12,863 nucleotides of DNA from CALHKP01 sp963558075 (lineage in GTDB: Bacteria; Bacillota; Clostridia; Peptostreptococcales; Anaerovoracaceae), in NCBI GenBank assembly GCA_963558075.1, contig CAUWFN010000050.1:1-12863 (forward strand), in the 5' to 3' direction. The position numbers were made by a program, and so were the translations under genes. The notes beneath the pieces are model-generated. The model worked only from the letters and a program-made list of their open reading frames with translations, was not told the DNA's origin and ran no database searches. Each line of letters starts with the position of its first letter. Position 1 is the stretch's first letter. This document shows, in pieces, positions 7,376 to 12,863 of this stretch.

Positions 7376-9577
7376 TTATGATTTAGCTCTATACACATGT
7401 GTTACGCCTTCTACATTTCTCAGTGTTCTTAAAACCTTCTGCATCTGCTGCGTACTTGAAATAGAAAGTGTCAGCGTAATATTTGCTGTATCGTCTTTTC
7501 CGCTCTTTGCATTAACTCCCGAAATATGAACGTCCATGTCCTCACATACCCTCGATATGTCTGAGAAGAGACCCTTTCTGTCGGCACTTATAATACAGAT
7601 ATCAGCATCATAAGTATTTCCAACCTTAAGGTCTTCCCACTCAACTTCTATGAATCTAGCTCTTTCTGATTCTGGAAGAGAAGTTATGTTAGAGCAGTCT
7701 TTTCTATGAACAGATATACCTCGTCCTTTTGTAATGAAACCTATAATTTCATCTCCTGGTACTGGGTTACAGCATCTAGAAATTCTGATCATTAGGTTAT
7801 CAGTTCCCTTTACTACTATACCCGGGTTATCTCTTCTGTATTTCTTTTCTTTTTCTTTTTTGGCCTCGCCATTTAGAAGAGCTCGCTCTTTTTCCTCGGC
7901 TTTCTTCTGTGCTAGCTTGTTTTCTTCATCTATATATCCGAGAAGTGTTGCAACAAATTTGCTCATAAAAGATCCGCCCTTGCTGAGCTGAACATAAAGT
8001 TCGTTCATTGTTGCAATGTTCATTTCTTTCATGCCTCGAGTCATGAGAGAGCTCTTTTCTACCTGCTGAGGATCATAACCCTTTTTGCGCAGATATTTAT
8101 CTAGAGCATCTTTTCCTCGTGCAACGTCATCGGATTTTGATTCTTTTCTGAGCCACTGCCTAATTTTTGTTCTTGCAGTTGAGCTCTTTGCTATTTTCAG
8201 CCAGTCAACGCTAGGTCCACTGGAGTTTGCAGAGGTTACGATTTCTACAATATCTCCATTGTTAAGCTGGTGGTCTATAGTTACCATTTTGCCGTTTACC
8301 TTAGCTCCGACACATTTGCATCCGACTGCTGTATGGATTTTGAATGCGAAGTCAAGCGGTGTAGAGCCCGCAGGAAGGTCTATAACCTCGCCCTTTGGTG
8401 TAAATACGAATACCTGACTTGCAAACAGATCCATCTTGAGGGTTTCCATAAACTCTTTTGGATCTTTCAGCTCCTGCTGCCACTCCAAAGTCTGTCTCAG
8501 CCATGCAAGCTTCATGTCCTCGTTGTTTTGACCGGAGTTTGCATTACCCTCTTTATATTTCCAGTGAGCCGCAATACCGTATTCAGCGACTCTGTGCATC
8601 TCATATGTTCTTATCTGTATTTCGAAAGGTTCACCGTTGTCACCTAGCACTGTTGTATGAAGTGACTGGTACATGTTAGGTTTAGGCATTGCAATGTAGT
8701 CTTTGAAACGTCCCGGAATAGGCTTCCACATCGTATGAACCTGACCGAGGACTGCATAGCAGTCTTTAACTGTTTCAACAATTACGCGCACAGCTGTAAG
8801 ATCAAAGATTTCATCAAGCTGCTTGTGCTGCAGTTTCATTTTGCGGTACACACTGTAAAGATGCTTGGATCTTCCGTAAATGTCATACTGCATTTTCATC
8901 TGGTCCAGAGATTCTTTGATTTCATCTATTACCTGGTTGATGAAATGCTCCCTCTGTTCCTTCTTTTCCATCACCTCTGTCTTGAGTCTGTCATACTCTT
9001 CTGGGTGAAGATATTTGAGAGCTATATCTTCAAGCTCGAACTTTACGGTATATATACCCAGTCGGCTTGCAAGAGGAGCATATATATCAAGAGTTTCTCT
9101 AGATTTTTCTTGCTGCTTATGAGGCTTCCAGAACTGAGCCGTTCTCATATTGTGAAGCCTGTCAGCAAGCTTTATAATCAAAACCCTTATGTCCTTTGAC
9201 ATTGCAAGGAACATCTTGCGCAGGTTTTCAGCCTGCGCCTCTTCCTTGGAGTCAAATTTAATGGATCCAAGTTTTGTAACACCGTCTACTAGAAGGGCTA
9301 TTTCCTCGCCGAAATCTTCTACGAGCATCTCCCTTGTGTAATCTGTATCTTCGACGACATCATGAAGCAGACCTCCTACGATGGCGGCCTCATCCATACC
9401 TAGCTGAGCCAGTATTTCGGCAACAGCTATCGGGTGAATTATATAAGGCTCTCCGCTTTTGCGAAACTGACCCTCGTGAAGCTCCTTTGCTTTGTCGTAG
9501 GCCTTGCCTATAAATTCTATATCATAATTCTCGTTACATTTTAACAACTCATCTAAAAATTCTTTTTTAGTTTCCAT
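7376..9577 (-). CDS. rel: Bifunctional (p)ppGpp synthetase/hydrolase (RSH, Rel)
   Basis: This long RelA/SpoT homologue makes and degrades the stringent-response alarmone (p)ppGpp on ribosomes. With the ATG at 9575-9577 the protein is 733 residues. The hydrolase HD domain shows H48, H72-D73 (LLHDVVEDT) and D139 (LADRLHN). The synthetase domain shows D259 (FDLTAVRV), RFKD at 290-293 and E319 (FEIQIRT). RFKD is the RXKD form seen in bifunctional enzymes rather than monofunctional RelA. A TGS domain follows at about 386-447, then a helical region, the CC motif (C602, C603) and a C-terminal ACT domain (about 659-733). A TTG at 9596-9598 would add 7 residues and has a weak AAGAG upstream. I prefer the ATG, which has AGGTG about 11 nt upstream. 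The gene lies 38 bp after secDF with no terminator between. Confidence 0.95.
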   Translation of the reverse strand: METKKEFLDELLKCNENYDIEFIGKAYDKAKELHEGQFRKSGEPYIIHPIAVAEILAQLGMDEAAIVGGLLHDVVEDTDYTREMLVEDFGEEIALLVDGVTKLGSIKFDSKEEAQAENLRKMFLAMSKDIRVLIIKLADRLHNMRTAQFWKPHKQQEKSRETLDIYAPLASRLGIYTVKFELEDIALKYLHPEEYDRLKTEVMEKKEQREHFINQVIDEIKESLDQMKMQYDIYGRSKHLYSVYRKMKLQHKQLDEIFDLTAVRVIVETVKDCYAVLGQVHTMWKPIPGRFKDYIAMPKPNMYQSLHTTVLGDNGEPFEIQIRTYEMHRVAEYGIAAHWKYKEGNANSGQNNEDMKLAWLRQTLEWQQELKDPKEFMETLKMDLFASQVFVFTPKGEVIDLPAGSTPLDFAFKIHTAVGCKCVGAKVNGKMVTIDHQLNNGDIVEIVTSANSSGPSVDWLKIAKSSTARTKIRQWLRKESKSDDVARGKDALDKYLRKKGYDPQQVEKSSLMTRGMKEMNIATMNELYVQLSKGGSFMSKFVATLLGYIDEENKLAQKKAEEKERALLNGEAKKEKEKKYRRDNPGIVVKGTDNLMIRISRCCNPVPGDEIIGFITKGRGISVHRKDCSNITSLPESERARFIEVEWEDLKVGNTYDADICIISADRKGLFSDISRVCEDMDVHISGVNAKSGKDDTANITLTLSISSTQQMQKVLRTLRNVEGVTHVYRAKS

Positions 9578-9588
9578 TAAACTTACTG

Positions 9589-9593
9589 CACCT
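9589..9593 (-). promoter_or_regulatory. Ribosome binding site supporting the ATG start of rsh
   Basis: On the minus strand AGGTG lies 11 nt before the ATG at 9575-9577. The spacing is long and the match partial, so this only mildly favours the ATG over the upstream TTG at 9596-9598. Confidence 0.45.
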
Positions 9594-9615
9594 GTCAAAG
9601 ATTCTGCTCTTAGGC

Positions 9616-11835
9616 TTATTTCTTTGATTTTTTACCTTTCTTTTCGTTATTAAGTACATATTTGGATTTTTCTTCATCCTTGCTCAGCTCATACAGCAGA
9701 GGGCTGCAGAGGAAGATTGATGAATAAGTTCCTACCAGAACACCTACCATCAGAGGAATTACGAACTCTCTGATTGAAGTTGAAACCATTATAGCCATAG
9801 GCACCATACATACAAGTGTTGTAAGTGATGTCATGATTGAACGGTTCAGTGTCTGGTTAACACTCATGTCGATATTGTCAAGAATTGAGTTCTTCTTGTA
9901 TAGTCTTCTGTTTTCTCTGATTCTATCAAAGATTACAATCGTATCGTTGATTGAGTAACCTACAACTGTAAGGATACCTGCGATGAACGGATTGTTGATT
10001 GTAATATTGAAGATTGCATATATTGAAAGCATAATCAGACAGTCGTGGATTACTCCGGCGATTGAAGAAACACCGTATTTCCATGATTTAAATCTGAATA
10101 TGATATAAATCAGCATGCCGACAGCGGCAATAAGAACTGATTTTACTGCATTAGTCTTTAGCTCGTCACCGATTGTAGGACCGAACTGTTCTGATGCAAG
10201 AACATCATTTTCTGTAACGCCGAAATCTTTTCCAAGAGTCTCAACAACCTCTGCACGTTCCTTGTTGTCTAATGCTTTGATTGTCTTGATAATTACTTCT
10301 TCCTGGTCATCTCCTGCAAGAACGATTGATGGTGAAAGGTCGAATTCTTTGATTGATTTTTCTACTTCTTCTACCTTTACTTTCTGTCCCATATCAATCT
10401 GCATCATTGTACCGCCTGTGAAGTCGATACCGTAGTTGAATCCTCTCACTAGTGAGAATACAAGACCTACAATCATAACTGCTGCACTGATGCAGTAGAA
10501 AATCTTTCTCTTTTCTACAAACTTAAACTTCTTCTTTAGAAGCTGTTTTGGAGTTCCATCTTCGTTAACACCAAAGTACTTGTTCTTAGCAAAGCGCTTG
10601 CTTTCTGCAAGTAGACCGATGAATAGCTGAGAAACAACTACTGCAGTAAAGATACTTACGATAATACCAATCATAAGTGTGATTGCAAATCCCTTAACTG
10701 ATGTTGATCCGATTTCGTAAAGTACAACAGCTGCGATCAGTGTTGTAATCTGAGCGTCAAGTACAGTTACAAGAGCATGCTTAAATCCATGAGAAACTGC
10801 AGCTCTGATTGTCTTGCCGCGGGCTATTTCTTCTTTGATTCTTGCAAATATGATTACATTTGCGTCTACCGCCATACCAATTGACAGGATAATACCTGCA
10901 ATACCAGGCAGTGTGAGCACGCTTCCAAGTCCTGCCATAATCCACATTACAAGCAGTACGTACAGAAGAAGTGCTATGTCAGCCATAAGACCAAGTATGT
11001 TGTACATGAGAATCATAAGTACAAATACAAGGCCAAAACCTATAGCTCCTGCGATGATACTCTTTTCGAGAGCATCAGCTCCGATTGTTGCAGTCTGAAC
11101 AGATGATGTAACCTCGCTCAGTGAAAGAGGAAGAGCACCGCCTCTGATAAGAGCAGCTGTATTAGATGCTTCTTCTTTCTGATATCCTGAATCTGATGTA
11201 ATCTCACATACAGGAGTCGTAATAGCTTCTTTGCATGTAGGAGCTGTTACGATTTCATCGTCTAGCATTATGATAACGGAGTTTCCAGGAATCTGCTCTG
11301 AACTTGATGTTACAGCGCCGCTTGCAGCCTTTGCTGTTGCATCAGAGAATTTCTTTGATCCTTCCTTTGTGAATTCTAGATTTATCTTATATCCACCGTG
11401 TCTTTCATCTGTATCGATACCAGCGTCCTTGATATCATCTCCGCTGAGAACTTCAGTTCCATCTGCAAGAAGGAATCTTAGTCTTGCAGTTTTACCGATC
11501 TGCTCGATGGCATCCTGGGAGTTATCAACACCTGGGAGTTCAACTCTAAGTCTCTTGTCACCTTCTAGTGATACTGTTGCTTCTGCTATACCCATAGCAT
11601 TTACACGGTTATTAAGAACAGCTCTTGTCTGTTCCATAGCCTTTGCTAGTTTATCACCTTTTAAATCTGTATCGGCCTCCATAACAACGTATACACCACC
11701 GTCGATATCTAGTCCGAACTTCATAGCGTCTTTAATTGATTTTACAGGGCCCACACCAAAAATGGTAACGTACCAGCCCAGTAAAATAACGATACAAATT
11801 AATATCGCAAATACTTTTCTTACTTTTTGGGTCAT
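9616..11835 (-). CDS. secDF: Protein translocase subunit SecDF (natural SecD-SecF fusion)
   Basis: SecDF is a membrane protein that uses the proton gradient to help pull secreted proteins through SecYEG. The protein has 739 residues from the ATG at 11833-11835, close to the size of Bacillus SecDF. The SecD half has TM1 at about 8-26, the GLDIDGG motif (41-47), a large outer domain, then five membrane segments, the fourth beginning near GMAVDANVIIFARIKEE (320-336) with the conserved D324. The SecF half starts near 443, has FTGGT (472-476), and carries GYSINDTIVIFDRIREN (626-642) with D631. The C-terminus is lysine-rich. An in-frame ATG at 11881-11883 would add 16 residues but has no good ribosome binding site, while the chosen start has GGAGG 5 nt upstream. 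A promoter candidate lies just upstream. The gene heads the long gene series. Confidence 0.97.
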   Translation of the reverse strand: MTQKVRKVFAILICIVILLGWYVTIFGVGPVKSIKDAMKFGLDIDGGVYVVMEADTDLKGDKLAKAMEQTRAVLNNRVNAMGIAEATVSLEGDKRLRVELPGVDNSQDAIEQIGKTARLRFLLADGTEVLSGDDIKDAGIDTDERHGGYKINLEFTKEGSKKFSDATAKAASGAVTSSSEQIPGNSVIIMLDDEIVTAPTCKEAITTPVCEITSDSGYQKEEASNTAALIRGGALPLSLSEVTSSVQTATIGADALEKSIIAGAIGFGLVFVLMILMYNILGLMADIALLLYVLLVMWIMAGLGSVLTLPGIAGIILSIGMAVDANVIIFARIKEEIARGKTIRAAVSHGFKHALVTVLDAQITTLIAAVVLYEIGSTSVKGFAITLMIGIIVSIFTAVVVSQLFIGLLAESKRFAKNKYFGVNEDGTPKQLLKKKFKFVEKRKIFYCISAAVMIVGLVFSLVRGFNYGIDFTGGTMMQIDMGQKVKVEEVEKSIKEFDLSPSIVLAGDDQEEVIIKTIKALDNKERAEVVETLGKDFGVTENDVLASEQFGPTIGDELKTNAVKSVLIAAVGMLIYIIFRFKSWKYGVSSIAGVIHDCLIMLSIYAIFNITINNPFIAGILTVVGYSINDTIVIFDRIRENRRLYKKNSILDNIDMSVNQTLNRSIMTSLTTLVCMVPMAIMVSTSIREFVIPLMVGVLVGTYSSIFLCSPLLYELSKDEEKSKYVLNNEKKGKKSKK

Positions 11836-11840
11836 TGCTT

Positions 11841-11845
11841 CCTCC
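11841..11845 (-). promoter_or_regulatory. Ribosome binding site that fixes the secDF start
   Basis: A perfect GGAGG, extended by further purines, sits 5 nt before the ATG at 11833-11835. Choosing the longer reading from 11883 would place this site inside the coding sequence, so the shorter protein is preferred. Confidence 0.85.
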
Positions 11846-11895
11846 ACCTTCTTAATATAAATAATTGCCACTAAAATGGGCATTGTATAATAGTT

Positions 11896-11924
11896 ATTTT
11901 ACTACTTTTTTGTTAGTTCTTCAA
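11896..11924 (-). promoter_or_regulatory. Candidate sigma-A promoter for secDF and the downstream series
   Basis: On the minus strand the -35 is TTGAAG (11919-11924) and the -10 is TAAAAT (11896-11901), separated by exactly 17 bp. Transcription would start near 11889 and give a leader of roughly 50 nt before the secDF ATG. It lies downstream of the yajC terminator, so it is the natural origin for the secDF-to-leuS transcript. The match is good but not perfect. Confidence 0.6.
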
Positions 11925-12041
11925 CAATTATCGTTTAATTTATCAGTGCTATAACAATATATAGTGATTTACGGCCCAACTTTTGCAAACAAACCCATTT
12001 TGATGTATTTGATGTAGTACAGAAAAAGTTTTATTTTTGCG

Positions 12042-12086
12042 TAAAAATATCAAAGATTCGGCTGTATCGCAAGGCTAAAAATATCA
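12042..12086. repeat. Pair of 11-bp direct repeats
   Basis: TAAAAATATCA occurs at 12042-12052 and again at 12076-12086, 34 bp start to start, inside the non-coding gap upstream of secDF. In AT-rich DNA a pair this short may arise by chance. No function is assigned. Confidence 0.4.
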
Positions 12087-12114
12087 CACACTGAAGGATA
12101 CTTCCTTGATGTTT

Positions 12115-12146
12115 AAAGAAAAAAGCTCCTGAAAATCAGGAGCTTT
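12115..12146 (-). terminator. Rho-independent terminator after yajC
   Basis: A perfect 11-bp stem, AAAGCTCCTGA (12136-12146 on the minus strand) with TCAGGAGCTTT (12122-12132), encloses a 3-nt loop. The stem's 3' end runs into a T-rich tract on the minus strand (six T, one C, three T). It begins 4 nt after the yajC stop codon. It should end the tRNA-Leu/yajC transcript and separate it from secDF. The plus strand lacks an equally good T tract, so its direction is minus. Confidence 0.9.
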
Positions 12147-12150
12147 ATAA

Positions 12151-12588
12151 CTATTTTTCTTCGTTTGCAGCTTCTTCAGCTTTTGCTGGTTCTTCTGCCT
12201 TTGGTGCTTCTTCTGCAGGAGTAGCTGGTGCTTCTTTAACTTCTTCTTCAGCTTTTTCTGCTTTTGTAAGTTTCTTTGGCTTAGCAGGCTTCTTTGGTTC
12301 TTCTTTTTCTGCAGCCTTGTTTGACTTGCTTGTTACTGATGAAATTGACCATCTCATCATTTCGAACTTAACCTTGTCTGCGCCAACCTGAATTACGATT
12401 GATTCGTCCTTTGTCTTTACAACCTTACCGCAAATACCGCCGATTGTTACGATTTCGTCACCAACCTGGATGCTGTTTCTCATGTCGTTGATTGACTTTT
12501 CCTTCTTTTTCTGTGGTCTGATAAGAAGAAAATACATCGCTCCGATAAAGATAACTAGCATCATAATCTGCATTCCTAATGGACCCAT
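12151..12588 (-). CDS. yajC: YajC family preprotein translocase subunit with a long charged C-terminal tail
   Basis: YajC is a small membrane partner of SecDF in the Sec export system. The 145-residue protein has one membrane helix (about 6-23), followed by the family signature FLLIRPQKKKEK (20-31), the QVGDEIVTIGGICGKV core (41-56) and the rest of the soluble domain to about residue 86. After that come about 55 residues made almost only of Lys, Ala, Glu and Pro, so the protein is longer than a usual YajC of about 90-115. The ATG at 12586-12588 is preceded by GGGAGG at 8-nt spacing. A tRNA-Leu gene lies 67 bp upstream and an intrinsic terminator immediately downstream. It sits next to secDF but is probably transcribed separately from it. 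Confidence 0.93.
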   Translation of the reverse strand: MGPLGMQIMMLVIFIGAMYFLLIRPQKKKEKSINDMRNSIQVGDEIVTIGGICGKVVKTKDESIVIQVGADKVKFEMMRWSISSVTSKSNKAAEKEEPKKPAKPKKLTKAEKAEEEVKEAPATPAEEAPKAEEPAKAEEAANEEK

Positions 12589-12634
12589 TTTAATATCCTC
12601 CCAGTGAATAAAATTAAATTAATATAATATTTTT

Positions 12635-12650
12635 ATTTTCCTTAGAAAAT
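12635..12650 (-). other. Small AT-rich hairpin between tRNA-Leu and yajC
   Basis: ATTTTC and GAAAAT form a 6-bp stem with a 4-nt loop a few bases after the tRNA 3' end, followed by an AT-rich stretch. The stem lacks GC pairs except one, so it is a weak terminator at best and could instead mark tRNA processing. No strong promoter is seen between it and yajC, so read-through from the tRNA promoter into yajC is possible. Confidence 0.35.
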
Positions 12651-12655
12651 TTAAG

Positions 12656-12742
12656 TGGTGCCGGCGATGGGGGTCGAACCCATACGGTGTTGCCACCACG
12701 GGATTTTGAATCCCGCACGTCTGCCAATTCCATCACGCCGGC
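12656..12742 (-). tRNA. tRNA-Leu (anticodon CAA)
   Basis: The 87-nt class II tRNA reads on the minus strand. The acceptor arms GCCGGCG (12736-12742) and CGCCGGC (12660-12666) pair fully, followed by discriminator A and an encoded CCA (12656-12658). The anticodon stem CGGGA/TCCCG encloses the loop TTCAAAA, giving anticodon CAA (12706-12708), which decodes UUG. A long variable arm (GGTG-GCAA-CACC) is present, as expected for leucine, and the T arm holds TTCGACC with a 5-bp stem. The leaderless layout behind a near-consensus promoter is typical. The left edge of the window holds the synthetase that would charge it. Confidence 0.97.
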
Positions 12743-12753
12743 ATGTAAATTAA

Positions 12754-12782
12754 ATTTTAACATATCATATAAAAATCGTCAA
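12754..12782 (-). promoter_or_regulatory. Sigma-A promoter of tRNA-Leu
   Basis: On the minus strand the -35 is TTGACG (12777-12782) and the -10 is TAAAAT (12754-12759), with a 17-bp spacer. The predicted start near 12747 leaves only about 5 nt before the mature tRNA 5' end at 12742. Each hexamer matches the consensus at five of six positions. Confidence 0.8.
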
Positions 12783-12863
12783 GTAATGAGATTGTGAAAA
12801 AATTTATACTTAAATGTCAATAGTAAGTTTTAAAAAAATAACAAAAAAAAATATAATGTTAGG
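12783..12863. other. AT-rich non-coding right edge
   Basis: This segment consists of A/T runs without an open frame worth calling. On the minus strand two T runs (about 12832-12851) might be the tail of a terminator for a gene beyond the window, but no stem is visible within it. Confidence 0.4.

Larger units (their letters stand above)
11836..12150. other. 315-bp non-coding gap between yajC and secDF
   Basis: The gap contains the yajC terminator (12115-12146) and a secDF promoter candidate (11896-11924). Between them about 190 bp have no recognised function. That part is AT-rich, with an 11-nt direct repeat TAAAAATATCA at 12042-12052 and 12076-12086, and a tandem TGATGTA at 12001-12007 and 12010-12016. 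Only very short open frames are present, for example a 13-codon GTG frame on the minus strand near 12090. I see no T-box, riboswitch or tRNA-like fold by eye. A small RNA or an operator cannot be excluded. Confidence 0.6.

Noticed and set aside
9578..9598. The longer rsh reading from TTG at 9596-9598 (740 residues)
   Set aside because: The ATG 7 codons in has a somewhat better upstream purine site and is the commoner start codon. The choice is not certain, because AAGAG lies before the TTG too.
12001..12090. Short direct repeats upstream of secDF as a CRISPR array or iterons
   Set aside because: Only two copies of each, 7-11 bp long, with different periods. Too few and too short for either.
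12050..12095. A 13-codon GTG-initiated frame with purines upstream
   Set aside because: Too short, with no family resemblance, in AT-rich non-coding DNA. Expected by chance.
12788..12825. A perfect TTGACA upstream of the tRNA promoter, with a TATAAA-like string nearby
   Set aside because: The spacing between the two is about 6 bp, far from 17, and no -10 lies at the right distance. The downstream TTGACG/TAAAAT pair is a better promoter.
1..12863. A search for mobile elements, defence systems, phage genes or biosynthetic clusters
   Set aside because: Every convincing frame is a recognised core gene, composition is uniform, and no inverted terminal repeats or attachment sites were seen.

Overview
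The window is a compact, entirely minus-strand run of housekeeping genes from a low-to-moderate GC Gram-positive anaerobe, most likely a member of the Clostridia (Firmicutes/Bacillota). The grounds are AT-rich intergenic DNA, strong GGAGG-type ribosome binding sites, a fused SecDF, a bifunctional Rel/RSH enzyme, HemZ rather than an ordinary HemN, and the synteny rsh - MBL hydrolase - hemZ - hisS - aspS and nadD - yqeK - rsfS - leuS. The species cannot be named from sequence alone. No mobile element, CRISPR array, phage gene, toxin-antitoxin pair or defence gene was found.

Reading in the direction of transcription (from high to low coordinates): a near-consensus promoter (12754-12782) drives a tRNA-Leu(CAA) gene (12656-12742). 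It is followed by yajC (12151-12588), which carries a long low-complexity K/A/E/P tail and ends in a clear intrinsic terminator (12115-12146). A 315-bp non-coding gap follows (11836-12150). It holds that terminator, a stretch of unexplained AT-rich sequence with short direct repeats, and a good promoter (11896-11924). Downstream lies a ten-gene series with no convincing internal terminator: secDF, rsh, an MBL-fold hydrolase, hemZ, hisS, aspS, nadD, yqeK, rsfS and the 5' part of leuS, which runs off the left edge. Most junctions are overlaps or gaps under 50 bp. The largest gap is 62 bp, between aspS and nadD, and it looks like the seam between two ancestral gene blocks.

Functionally the series joins protein export (SecDF, with YajC nearby), the stringent-response alarmone enzyme, three aminoacyl-tRNA synthetases (His, Asp, Leu), NAD synthesis (NadD), a nucleotide-signal hydrolase (YqeK) and a ribosome dormancy factor (RsfS). 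If it is transcribed as one unit, tRNA charging, (p)ppGpp metabolism and ribosome silencing would share one promoter, and none of the three synthetase genes has room for its own T-box leader.

My overall judgement is that this is ordinary conserved core genome, not a new system. The points worth a second look are start-site corrections (secDF, rsh, the TTG start of hemZ), the gap upstream of secDF, the yajC tail, AspRS residues that predict tRNA-Asp specificity, and the apparent absence of recJ, apt and dtd from their usual place.
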